From Chromatiaceae bacterium (lineage in GTDB: Bacteria; Pseudomonadota; Gammaproteobacteria; Chromatiales; Chromatiaceae): a stretch of DNA of 64,000 nucleotides. The notes beneath the pieces are model-generated. The model saw nothing but the letters and a program-made list of their open reading frames with translations, did not search any database and was not told the DNA's origin. A program made the translations under genes and the position numbers. The stretch spans positions 1 through 64,000 of the forward strand of contig JACKMP010000006.1 in NCBI GenBank assembly GCA_024235315.1, in the 5' to 3' direction. Positions 17,932 to 26,418 of the stretch are shown piece by piece. Numbering within the stretch: the first letter of the stretch is position 1; every line of letters starts with the position of its first letter.

Positions 17932-18864
17932 ATGCAGAAAGTGGCAATCGTGGGAGCAGGCCGGGTTGGCGAGACTACGGCACAGATCCTGGCGGAGCAG
18001 GAAACCTGCCGTGAAGTGGTCCTTATCGATATCCGCGAGGATGTCCCGCAGGGTGTGGCGCTGGATATCTTCCAGACAGCACCTTTTTTCGAGTTCGATA
18101 CCCGTGTCACCGGCAGCAACGACCCTGCCGCCATGCAGGACGCTGATGTCGTGGTGGTGACCGCGGGGGTGCCCCGCAAACCCGGGATGTCGCGTTCCGA
18201 TGTGCTCGACATCAACGTCCAGGTCATTGACCAGATTGTCGGCGATATCATGAAGTACGCGCCTGACGCGATCGTCATCATGGTCACCAACCCGGTGGAC
18301 GTGTTGACCTATCGCGTGTGGCAGCGGACCGGTTGGGAGCGTGAGCGGGTGATCGGACAGGCGGGTGTCCTGGATGCCTCGCGCATGGCTTCCTTCATTG
18401 CGATGGAGACCGGCTTTTCGACCCGTGATATCACCACCATTGTTCTCGGTGGGCATGGGGACACCATGGTGCCGGTGCCGCGATTCTGCACCGTCAACGG
18501 CATCCCGGTCGGGCATTTCATCGCGCCGGAGCGCCTTGAAGAGATTGTGCAGCGCACTCGCGGTGGCGGTGCCGAGATACTCGCCCTGCGCAAAAACTCG
18601 AGCGCCTATGACGCACCGGGTGCTTCGGTCGCGGCGATGATCGATGCGATCAGCCACCATCGAAACCGCCTGTTGCCCTGCGTGGCGATACTGCAGGGCG
18701 AGTATGGCGAGGACGATATCGCGATGGGTGTGCCCTGCCTGCTATCCAATTATGGCCTGACACGGGTGATCGACCTCGATCTGACTGAGGAGGAGAGCCG
18801 GATGTTCCGTGAGTCGGCGGCCAGTGTGCGTGCCGACATTCAGCGTATGAAGCCAGCGCCATAG
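17932..18864 (+). CDS. mdh: Malate dehydrogenase, LDH-like type
   Basis: This 310-residue NAD-dependent enzyme interconverts malate and oxaloacetate. The Rossmann motif is GAGRVG (8-13) with Asp33 at the end of strand 2, favouring NAD. The substrate-binding loop reads VPRKPGMSRSD, with Arg82 and Arg88; the Arg in place of the lactate dehydrogenase Gln is the malate-specificity marker. His175 (GGHGDTMV) is the proton relay and Arg151 a substrate contact. It belongs to the tetrameric LDH-like branch, not the dimeric E. coli Mdh branch. It sits between malic enzyme and citrate synthase. Confidence 0.93.
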   Translation: MQKVAIVGAGRVGETTAQILAEQETCREVVLIDIREDVPQGVALDIFQTAPFFEFDTRVTGSNDPAAMQDADVVVVTAGVPRKPGMSRSDVLDINVQVIDQIVGDIMKYAPDAIVIMVTNPVDVLTYRVWQRTGWERERVIGQAGVLDASRMASFIAMETGFSTRDITTIVLGGHGDTMVPVPRFCTVNGIPVGHFIAPERLEEIVQRTRGGGAEILALRKNSSAYDAPGASVAAMIDAISHHRNRLLPCVAILQGEYGEDDIAMGVPCLLSNYGLTRVIDLDLTEEESRMFRESAASVRADIQRMKPAP

Positions 18865-19000
18865 TTGTTTTCTTTGGGAAAACAGCGACCATTGCATTGA
18901 AAATCGGCCCGATCGCAGTGCAGCAATTCCAATAATCGGATGCAAATCCGGTTGTGCTAGTCTTCGGCATCTAGCCCATCCATGCGAAGAGGTCCGGCCC

Positions 19001-20296
19001 ATGTCTGACAGAAAAGCCACCCTCACCTTCAGCGATACCGGCAAGTCGATCGAGCTGGATATCCTCTCTGGAACCGAAGGTCCCGACACCGTCGATATCA
19101 GCAGCCTGTACAGTCAGGGCAAGGTTTTCACCTACGACCCTGGCTTCGTCTCCACCGCGAGCTGCTACAGCTCAATCACCTATATCGACGGCAACGAGGG
19201 CGTACTGCGGTATCGCGGGTACCCGATCGAGCAGCTGGCGGAAAAGTCCACTTTCATCGAGGTCGCCTACCTGCTGCTGTACGGCGAACTGCCGTCGGCC
19301 ACGCAGTTGGTGGACTTCAACAATGTGATCACCCATCACACGATGATCAACGAATCGCTGCTGCGGTTCTTCCAGGGCTTTCACAACAATGCCCACCCGA
19401 TGGCGATGATGGTGGGAGTGGTCGGCTCGCTGTCGGCGTTCTACCACGACTCCATGGATATCAGTGACCCACGGCACCGCGAGATCAGCGCCCATCGCCT
19501 GATTGCCAAGATCCCGACGATCGCCGCGGCCTGCTACAAGCACAATGTCGGCGAGCCGGTGATGTATCCACGTAACAACCTGAGTTACACCGGCAACTTC
19601 CTGCAGATGATGTTCGCCACCCCGTGCGAGGACTACGAGGTCGATCCTCTGGCCGAGCGAGCGATGGACCTGCTGTTCATCCTGCATGCAGATCATGAAC
19701 AGAACGCCTCGACCTCGACGGTGCGTCTCGCCGGCAGCTCGGGCGCCAACCCGTTTGCCTGCATCGCCGCCGGTACGGCCTCGTTGTGGGGGCCGGCGCA
19801 CGGTGGTGCGAACGAGGCGGTGCTCGACATGCTCGAGCAGATCGGCGACGTGAGCAACATCGACAAGTATCTGGACAAGGCGAAGGACAAGGACGATCCG
19901 TTCCGCCTGATGGGCTTCGGTCACCGCGTCTACAAGAACTACGACCCGCGCGCCAAGATCATCCGCGAGGTTTGTTACCAGGTGCTGGAAAAGCTTGCCG
20001 ACAGCAACAACCCGCTGTTCGAGTTGGCGATGCGCCTGGAAGAGATCGCATCCAAAGACGAGTACTTCCTGGAAAAGAAGCTCTACCCCAACGTCGATTT
20101 CTATTCCGGCATCATCTATCGCGCCCTGGGCATCCCTGACAGCATGTTTACCGTGATGTTCGCGATTGCCCGGACCGCGGGCTGGGTCAGTCACTGGATG
20201 GAGATGCTCGACGATCCAAAGCACCGCATCGGACGCCCGCGGCAGCTGTACCAGGGCGCCGGGGCACGCGACTACGTACCGGTCACGCAACGCTGA
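19001..20296 (+). CDS. gltA: Citrate synthase (type II, GltA-like)
   Basis: This 431-residue protein condenses acetyl-CoA with oxaloacetate. It has the N-terminal domain typical of Gram-negative type II enzymes (MSDRKATLTFSDTGKSIELD..GTEGPDTVDISSLYSQG). The catalytic segments WGPAHGGANEAV and MGFGHRVYKNYDPRA carry the active-site His residues, and NVDFYSGIIYRALGIP carries the active-site Asp. Type II enzymes are hexameric and usually inhibited by NADH. The gene lies after mdh across a 136-nt gap and ends one base before the convergent gene at 20297. Confidence 0.95.
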   Translation: MSDRKATLTFSDTGKSIELDILSGTEGPDTVDISSLYSQGKVFTYDPGFVSTASCYSSITYIDGNEGVLRYRGYPIEQLAEKSTFIEVAYLLLYGELPSATQLVDFNNVITHHTMINESLLRFFQGFHNNAHPMAMMVGVVGSLSAFYHDSMDISDPRHREISAHRLIAKIPTIAAACYKHNVGEPVMYPRNNLSYTGNFLQMMFATPCEDYEVDPLAERAMDLLFILHADHEQNASTSTVRLAGSSGANPFACIAAGTASLWGPAHGGANEAVLDMLEQIGDVSNIDKYLDKAKDKDDPFRLMGFGHRVYKNYDPRAKIIREVCYQVLEKLADSNNPLFELAMRLEEIASKDEYFLEKKLYPNVDFYSGIIYRALGIPDSMFTVMFAIARTAGWVSHWMEMLDDPKHRIGRPRQLYQGAGARDYVPVTQR

Positions 20297-20896
20297 TCAG
20301 GTCGGTGCTGGCAGCAGCAGTGCGTCGAGGGCGGCGGCATCCAGCGTCGCCAGGCGACCACCGGTAATGGGGTCGCGCGGTGGATCACTGTGTGACCCCG
20401 CGTCGAGGATAACGAGTTCAACCGTGGTATCGCCGGCGACGAACAGCAGCGCCGGCTGCATCAACCGTCTGCCACCCGAATAGTGCAGTTCGATCGCTGA
20501 TTCCCGCCACGGCATGTGGCGGTCGGCCAGGTGCATTGCCACCTGTTCCGGGGTCTCGGCGACCAGCAGCAGGCGGATGCGTTCCAAAGGCCCGTCACCG
20601 CGCACCAGGGCACCGGCCAGTCGCGGACGGAAGACCTCGAACGTCTGCATCGCCTGACGCGCCAGTTCACGTCGTTCGCGCAGCTGTTCCAGCTGTTGCG
20701 GCCGGAACAGCGCGCGATACTCGGCGATTGCCTGGTGAACGGTCGCGAGCAATGGCCGCGCCTGCTGCAGGCTGATCCCCCGGCTGCGGGCGGCGCGCCT
20801 GACGGCGTTCTCCAGGTCGTGGCCGCCGTCGACCACCAGCGCGACCACCTCGGCCAGCAATGCGCGTCGATCGGTTGGGTGCCTTGTCTTGCTCAG
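20297..20896 (-). CDS. Uncharacterised protein coupled to ponA (possible CTG start)
   Basis: This is a 187-199 residue soluble protein. The only ATG/GTG/TTG start available is a TTG at 20860. The frame continues upstream to a CTG at 20896 that overlaps the ponA stop as CTGA. The stretch from that CTG (SKTRHPTDRRALLAEVVALVVDGGHDLENA) reads as a natural N-terminus. The N-terminal half is helical and Arg-rich; the second half (RIRLLLVAETPEQVAMHLADRHMPWRE, then VELVILDAG) resembles a small alpha/beta domain, conceivably nucleotidyltransferase-like. I do not recognise a named family, so no function is assigned. It follows ponA on the same strand and converges with gltA. Confidence 0.65.
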   Translation of the reverse strand: MSKTRHPTDRRALLAEVVALVVDGGHDLENAVRRAARSRGISLQQARPLLATVHQAIAEYRALFRPQQLEQLRERRELARQAMQTFEVFRPRLAGALVRGDGPLERIRLLLVAETPEQVAMHLADRHMPWRESAIELHYSGGRRLMQPALLFVAGDTTVELVILDAGSHSDPPRDPITGGRLATLDAAALDALLLPAPT

Positions 20897-23316
20897 AACA
20901 GATCACGGGTGGGTGGAGGTGAAACGACCGGTGCCGGGCGCGTGATCGACCCGTCTCCCAAGGCCCCGTCGCCCGTCGCCGCACCCGGTGCGTCTTCCTC
21001 GCGGAAGACCTCGAAGATCGCACCCTCCGTCGAGCCTGTTGCCTTCTCGCCGGTATTCGGGTCGATGCGCACGCTGACGATGTTCTCGGGCATCTTTGGC
21101 TCGATGTCGGGGACGTCTTTGAGGGCCTCGCGCATGAAATCCATCCAGGCCGGCAATGCCGCCCGGCCACCGACCTCGCCACGCCCCAGCTTGCCGTTGT
21201 CGTCGAAGCCGACCCAGGCGTTCGCCACCAGGCGCTGGTTGAAACCATTGAACCAGGCATCGCGCTGGTCGTTGGTGGTGCCGGTCTTGCCGGCCAGGTC
21301 TTTGCGTCCGAGCTCGCGTGCCTTGGTCGCGGTACCGCGCCGAATCACGTCCTGCATCATCGAATACATCAGGTAGCGGTTGCGCTCGTCGAGCACGCGT
21401 GGCGCCTGCGTCTGCGCGCTGCCGTCATCTTCGACAGGCGGCGGGCAGTCGTGGCAGACGCGCTTCGGTTCGGCTTGATACACCACGCCAACGCCGTCCT
21501 GCTCGATGCGCTCGATCAGGTAGGGCTCGACGCGATAGCCACCGTTGGCAAGGATGGCGTAACCGGTGGCCATCTGCAGCGGCGTCACGTCTGCGCTTCC
21601 CAGGGCGAGCGACAGGTTGTGCGGCAGTTCATCCGGGTTGAAGCCGAATTTCGCGATGTGTTGCAGTGCTGCGTCCACGCCCATGCTGCGCAACAGGCGG
21701 ATGGACACCAGGTTGCGCGACTTGGTCAGCGCCTCACGCAGGCGCGTCGGACCGAAGAACTTGCCGGAGTAGTTCTCGGGACGCCAGTCTCCTTCAAGGC
21801 TGGCGTCTTCGAACACCACGGGCGCATCGTTGATCAGGCTGGCCGGGGTGAACCCGTTCTCCAGTGCCGCCGAGTAGATGAATGCCTTGAATCCGGAGCC
21901 CGGTTGACGCTTGGCCTGGGTAACCCGGTTGAACTTGCTCTGGTAGAAATCGTAGCCACCGACGAGGGCGCGGATGGCACCGTCGTCCGGGTCCAGCGCG
22001 ATCAATGCGCCGGCAACGCGCGGAATCTGTGCCAGGCGCCACGTCACCTGTTGTTTGACCTCTATTTGCCTGACCCGGATCAGATCACCCGGCTTGACCA
22101 CGTCTGCAGGCTTCTTCGGTGCCGCACCGCGTCTGTCGGTATCGATAAAGGTGTGTGCCCATTTCATCTGCTCGAAATCGAGCACGGCCTGCTTTCCCCC
22201 ACCGAGATAGATCGCCGCCGACTTGTCGTCCACCGCGGTGACGATCGCCGCGCGCAACGCGCCAACTGTCGGGCGATCGGCCAGTGCCGCGTCGAGCGCT
22301 GTCTGCTCCGCAGGCACCGGATCGAGCTGTGCCTCGGCGCCGTAGTAGCCGTGACGCTCGCCGTAATCGTCGAGGGCGTCGCGCACCGCGCGGTTGGCCG
22401 CTGTCTGGTCGGATGATTTCACCGTGGTTCGGACCGAGTAGCCCCCGGTGTAGGCATCCTCGCCAAAACGCTCGACCAGGTCGGCACGCACCATCTCCGC
22501 GATATAGGGTGCATCGACCTCGATGTCGGGGGCGTAACGGCTGGCCGAGATGGGTTGCGCCGTTGCCGCATCGTGCTCGGCGCGGTTGATGTAACCCAAC
22601 TCGAGCATGCGACCGAGCACATAGTTGCGCCGTTCGATGGCGCGCGGCGGGTTGGCCAGAGGATTGAAGCTCGACGGTGCCTTGGGTAGTCCTGCGATCA
22701 TCGCGGTCTGTGCCAGGTCGAGTTCCTCGACCGGTTTGCCGTAGTACACGCGGGCCGCCGCACCGACACCATAGGCACGCTGGCCGAGGTAGATCTTGTT
22801 GAGGTAGAGCTCGAGGATTTCTTTTTTGCTCAGTTCCTTCTCGATACGCAGGGCGAGGAAGATCTCGCTGAGTTTGCGCGTGTACGTCTTCTGGCTGCTG
22901 AGATAGAAATTGCGTGCGACCTGCATGGTGATCGTGCTGCCGCCCTGTTTCTTCTTGCCGGTCAGCGCCAGTTGAACGCCGGCGCGCAGCAGTCCCCGGT
23001 AGTCGACCCCGGGATGCTCGAAGAAGTTGGTGTCTTCGGCCGACAGGAAGGCCTGGATCATGCGCTCGGGTATCTGGTCATAGGTGAGCGGGTTGCGCCG
23101 CTTCTCGCCGAACTCCGCGATCAGCTTGTCGTCGCTGCTGTAGACCTTGAGCGGAACCTGCAGACGCACATCGCGCAGATTGTTGATGTCCGGCAGATCA
23201 GGCTCGAGGTAGTAATACGCTGCAGCCAGTGCGGCAGCCGCTGCAAAAGCGCCGACTATGCCTAGAATCAAGCCGAATTTAACGATCTTCAAAAGCCACT
23301 TCATGCGCTTGTTCAC
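20893..23316 (-). CDS. ponA: Penicillin-binding protein 1A (bifunctional transglycosylase/transpeptidase)
   Basis: This 807-residue class A PBP polymerises and crosslinks peptidoglycan in the periplasm. It has a short cytoplasmic N-terminus and one membrane anchor (VKFGLILGIVGAFAAAAALAAAYYY). The GT51 domain has the catalytic Glu in SAEDTNFFEHPGVD, plus GGSTITMQVARN. An OB-like insert follows, then the transpeptidase motifs SxxK (PGSGFKAF), SxN (TKSRNLVS) and KTG (GKTGTTNDQRDAW). Divergence from pilM is the typical Pseudomonas/Chromatiales order. Confidence 0.96.
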   Translation of the reverse strand: MNKRMKWLLKIVKFGLILGIVGAFAAAAALAAAYYYLEPDLPDINNLRDVRLQVPLKVYSSDDKLIAEFGEKRRNPLTYDQIPERMIQAFLSAEDTNFFEHPGVDYRGLLRAGVQLALTGKKKQGGSTITMQVARNFYLSSQKTYTRKLSEIFLALRIEKELSKKEILELYLNKIYLGQRAYGVGAAARVYYGKPVEELDLAQTAMIAGLPKAPSSFNPLANPPRAIERRNYVLGRMLELGYINRAEHDAATAQPISASRYAPDIEVDAPYIAEMVRADLVERFGEDAYTGGYSVRTTVKSSDQTAANRAVRDALDDYGERHGYYGAEAQLDPVPAEQTALDAALADRPTVGALRAAIVTAVDDKSAAIYLGGGKQAVLDFEQMKWAHTFIDTDRRGAAPKKPADVVKPGDLIRVRQIEVKQQVTWRLAQIPRVAGALIALDPDDGAIRALVGGYDFYQSKFNRVTQAKRQPGSGFKAFIYSAALENGFTPASLINDAPVVFEDASLEGDWRPENYSGKFFGPTRLREALTKSRNLVSIRLLRSMGVDAALQHIAKFGFNPDELPHNLSLALGSADVTPLQMATGYAILANGGYRVEPYLIERIEQDGVGVVYQAEPKRVCHDCPPPVEDDGSAQTQAPRVLDERNRYLMYSMMQDVIRRGTATKARELGRKDLAGKTGTTNDQRDAWFNGFNQRLVANAWVGFDDNGKLGRGEVGGRAALPAWMDFMREALKDVPDIEPKMPENIVSVRIDPNTGEKATGSTEGAIFEVFREEDAPGAATGDGALGDGSITRPAPVVSPPPTRDLF

Positions 23317-23666
23317 AGATTACAGAGTTCAGGAATTAGGTCGATAAACGACGCTAAGCGGGCCGCTATACTAGCCCGAAAGGTCGCGGGGTTGGGGTTT
23401 GTCTGGTGACATCAAGACCTGTTCAAGCACCTCCCGGTGATCGGTTCGCGAGCCGGTGATCGACAAAGTACAAAGGGTCGAATCAGACAGGCGGAGAGGC
23501 AATAGATTCCACTTGGATTCTAATTCCTTCAAAAAAACTGACAGAAGGTTTTATACTTAAGCCGGTTTATTAAAGAAGTTCCTCCAGGCTGCCGCTAAAG
23601 CCCACATGATCTCGGGGCGGCAAGGCGCTCGGGAAAGCACACCAAAGGAAGCTGGAACAAATCATC
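23317..23666. other. Divergent ponA-pilM intergenic region
   Basis: This 350-nt gap holds no gene. The 10-nt sequence CCGGTGATCG occurs twice, at 23434 and 23453, as a direct repeat 19 nt apart. An AT-rich patch around 23520-23580 contains TATACT at 23552, a plausible -10 for pilM, with only a weak -35 about 17-18 nt upstream. Neither promoter can be assigned firmly. Confidence 0.5.
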
Positions 23667-24740
23667 ATGGGCCTTTTTACCCAGAAGAAGGTGCCGCTAC
23701 TTGGGCTGGATATCAGCTCGACGGCGGTGAAGCTGCTCGAATTGAGCCAGCAGAGTGGTCGTGGGGGTGTGCGGTATCGCGTGGAAAGCTACGCGGTAGA
23801 GCCTTTGCCTTCGACGGCCGTGGTGGAAAAAAACATTGCGGATGTCGAGGCTGTCGGCAAGGCGGTGCGCAACGTCGTGCGCAAGGCCGGAACGCGCAAC
23901 AAGCGCGCGGCGGTCGCGGTGTCCGGTTCTGCGGTGATCACCAAGCTGATCTCGATGCCGGCCACCTTGTCCGAGCGCGAGATGGAGAGCCAGATCCAGC
24001 TCGAGGCCGACCAGTACATCCCTTACCCGCTCGAGGAGGTCAACATCGACTTCCAGGTTTTGGGGACCTCGGAAAAGAGTCCCGAGCTGGTCGATGTGCT
24101 GCTTGCGGCATCGCGTAGCGAAAACGTCGACGACCGGGTGGCGGCGCTGGAAATCGCCGGGCTGACGTGCGAGATCGTCGACGTCGAGGCCTACGCGATG
24201 GAGAACGCCTGCACGCAGTTGATCGATCAATGGCCCAATGGCGGACATGATCACACGATCGCCGTTGCCGACATCGGTGCAACCACGACCACCCTCAACG
24301 TGCTGCACAACAACCACATCATCTATACGCGCGAGCAGAACTTCGGTGGCCGCCAGCTGACCGAGGAGATCCAGCGTCGCTACGGTCTGTCGGTCGAAGA
24401 GGCGGGCATGGCCAAGCGTCAGGGCGGGCTCCCCGACAACTACATCCCCGAGGTGCTCGAGCCGTTCAAAGAGGCGATGGCCCAGCAGGTCAATCGCTCG
24501 ATACAGTTTTTCTATTCGGCAAGTGCCTTCAACAACGTCGACCTCGTGGTGCTGGCCGGCGGCAGCTCGTCTGTCCCCGGTATCGATGACCTGATTCAGG
24601 AGCGCCTGGGCGTTGAGACCCTGATTGCCAACCCGTTCGCGAACATGGCGGTGGCATCGAGGGTCAAGCCGCAGGTACTCAGTAATGATGCGCCGGCGTT
24701 GATGATCGCCTGCGGCCTGGCACTGAGGAGCTTCGACTGA
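23667..24740 (+). CDS. pilM: Type IV pilus assembly protein PilM
   Basis: This 357-residue actin-fold ATPase is cytoplasmic and binds the N-terminus of PilN to link the inner-membrane alignment complex. It begins MGLFTQKKVPLLGLDISSTAVKLLEL, the phosphate-1 motif of the family. ADIGATTTTLNV (phosphate 2) and VVLAGGSSSVPGID (adenosine) follow. pilN starts one base after its stop, consistent with a pilMNOPQ operon. Confidence 0.96.
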   Translation: MGLFTQKKVPLLGLDISSTAVKLLELSQQSGRGGVRYRVESYAVEPLPSTAVVEKNIADVEAVGKAVRNVVRKAGTRNKRAAVAVSGSAVITKLISMPATLSEREMESQIQLEADQYIPYPLEEVNIDFQVLGTSEKSPELVDVLLAASRSENVDDRVAALEIAGLTCEIVDVEAYAMENACTQLIDQWPNGGHDHTIAVADIGATTTTLNVLHNNHIIYTREQNFGGRQLTEEIQRRYGLSVEEAGMAKRQGGLPDNYIPEVLEPFKEAMAQQVNRSIQFFYSASAFNNVDLVVLAGGSSSVPGIDDLIQERLGVETLIANPFANMAVASRVKPQVLSNDAPALMIACGLALRSFD

Positions 24741-24741
24741 C

Positions 24742-25308
24742 ATGGCCCGCATAAACCTACTTCCATGGCGCGAGAAGCTGCGCAAGCAGCGTCGCCGCGA
24801 CTTCGGCCTGACCATCCTCGGTGCCCTGGTGCTGACCCTGGCCGGCCTGGGCTATTGGCATTGGTACAACCAGGGACTGATCGATCACCAGAACGCGCGT
24901 AACCGTTTCCTGGAAAAGGAAATCGCCAAGGTCGACAAGGAAATCAAAGAGATAAAGGAACTCGAATCGACCCGGCAGAAGCTGATCGCACGCATGAAGG
25001 TGATCGAGGACCTGCAGGTCAGCCGGCCGCAGATCGTGCATCTGTTCGACGAGCTGGTCACGGTGGTCCCCGATGGCACCTTCCTCACGAAGATGGCACA
25101 GAACGGGCGCAACCTGATCCTCAATGGCCGGGCGCAGTCGAATGCGCGGGTGTCCACGTATATGCGCAATATCGAGACGAGTCCGTGGTTGAACGATCCC
25201 AAGCTGCGCATCATCGAGCACAAGGACAAGGATCGGGAGGCCGCTGAAGGCAGTACCTTCCAGCTCGATCTGAAGCAGATCGTGCCCAAGAAGGAGGGTG
25301 CGCAATGA
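24742..25308 (+). CDS. pilN: Type IV pilus assembly protein PilN
   Basis: The 188-residue protein starts MARINLLPWREKLRKQRRRDF; the INLLPWR motif is the PilM-binding tail typical of PilN. One transmembrane helix (LTILGALVLTLAGLGYWHWY) follows, then a coiled coil rich in Lys/Glu (LEKEIAKVDKEIKEIKELE) and a periplasmic ferredoxin-like fold. It heterodimerises with PilO. The stop overlaps pilO by 4 nt. Confidence 0.95.
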   Translation: MARINLLPWREKLRKQRRRDFGLTILGALVLTLAGLGYWHWYNQGLIDHQNARNRFLEKEIAKVDKEIKEIKELESTRQKLIARMKVIEDLQVSRPQIVHLFDELVTVVPDGTFLTKMAQNGRNLILNGRAQSNARVSTYMRNIETSPWLNDPKLRIIEHKDKDREAAEGSTFQLDLKQIVPKKEGAQ

Positions 25309-25892
25309 ACATGCAGGAACTCAACGAACTCGATTTCAGCAACATCGGCGACTGGCCGGCAGTGGTCAAGCTGGTGCTGATCCTGGTTCTTTGCGGCCTG
25401 GTTGGCACCGCCTGGTACTTTCTGGATACGGAAGATCAGTACCTGCAGCTGCAACGGGTCGAAAATGCCGAGAAGGATCTGCGCCTGGACTTCGAGGCCA
25501 AGCAGGCCAAGGCCGCCAACCTCGAGGCCTATCGCGCCCAACTCGCCGAGATGCAGGAGTCGTTTGGCGCCATGCTGCGCCAGCTGCCGAACAAGACCGA
25601 GGTCGCCGACCTGCTGGTCGACGTTTCACAGACCGGACTTGCGGCAGGCCTCGAATTCGAGCTGTTTCAGCCGCAGGCCGAGGTGCCCAAGGATTTCTAT
25701 GCCGAACTGCCGATCAAGATACGCGTGATCGGCACCTATCATGAGTTCGGAGAATTCGTCAGCGGGCTGGCCGCGCTCCCGCGGATCGTGACGATCCACG
25801 ACGTCCAGATCCAGCCGCGCGCCAACACCACCGACCTGGTGATGGAGGCGACCGCGCGCACGTATCGCTATCTAGATGAGGCAGGTGGTTGA
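25305..25892 (+). CDS. pilO: Type IV pilus assembly protein PilO
   Basis: This 195-residue inner-membrane protein has a short cytoplasmic N-terminus (NMQELNELDFSNIGDWP), one transmembrane helix (VVKLVLILVLCGLVGTAWYFL), a coiled coil (QLQRVENAEKDLRLDFEAKQAKAANLE) and a periplasmic domain ending near RTYRYLDEA. PilO pairs with PilN and, through PilP, links to the secretin. It overlaps pilN at its start, and its TGA shares one base with the pilP ATG. Confidence 0.95.
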   Translation: MNMQELNELDFSNIGDWPAVVKLVLILVLCGLVGTAWYFLDTEDQYLQLQRVENAEKDLRLDFEAKQAKAANLEAYRAQLAEMQESFGAMLRQLPNKTEVADLLVDVSQTGLAAGLEFELFQPQAEVPKDFYAELPIKIRVIGTYHEFGEFVSGLAALPRIVTIHDVQIQPRANTTDLVMEATARTYRYLDEAGG

Positions 25893-26407
25893 TGATGAGG
25901 AAGTTCATCCCATTGGTGGTGCCTCTGCTGCTGGCCGGTTGTGCTGGCAAGGACATGTCGGATCTGCATAACTTCGTCGACGAAGTCAAAAGCAGGCCGG
26001 CGTCCGGTATCGAACCGATTCCGGAGGTCAAGCAGGTCATCGGGTTTGTGTATACCGCGAAGAACCGGCGCGATCCGTTCACGCGCCAGGAAGACGAGGC
26101 CGTGGCGACGGAGACGGTGCTCGACAACGGCATCCGGCCGGATCCGAACCGGCGCAAAGAGGAACTCGAAGTGTTCGCACTGGATTCCCTGCGCATGGTC
26201 GGTACGCTGGAGCAGAATGAAGAGACCTGGGGCCTGATAAAGACCTCGGATGGCACCATTCATCGCGTCGCTCCGGGCAACTACATGGGCCAGAACGACG
26301 GCCGGATCACGCGGATCAGTGAAGACAAGATTGAGCTGATTGAACTCGTACCCACTGGCTCGGGTTTTCTCGAAAAAGAAGCAGCCGTGGCACTGGGCGA
26401 GGAATAG
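25892..26407 (+). CDS. pilP: Type IV pilus assembly lipoprotein PilP
   Basis: The 171-residue product carries a lipoprotein signal peptide with lipobox LLAGC (Cys17 from the 25892 ATG), then KDMSDLHNFVDEVKSR and the KNRRDPF core. The C-terminal beta domain (LRMVGTLEQNEETWGLIKTSDGTIHRVAPGNYMGQNDG) is the HR domain that contacts PilQ. An ATG one codon later or a TTG one codon earlier are trivial alternatives. It bridges PilN/PilO to the outer-membrane secretin. Confidence 0.95.
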   Translation: MMRKFIPLVVPLLLAGCAGKDMSDLHNFVDEVKSRPASGIEPIPEVKQVIGFVYTAKNRRDPFTRQEDEAVATETVLDNGIRPDPNRRKEELEVFALDSLRMVGTLEQNEETWGLIKTSDGTIHRVAPGNYMGQNDGRITRISEDKIELIELVPTGSGFLEKEAAVALGEE

Positions 26408-26418
26408 GAGAAGGTACG

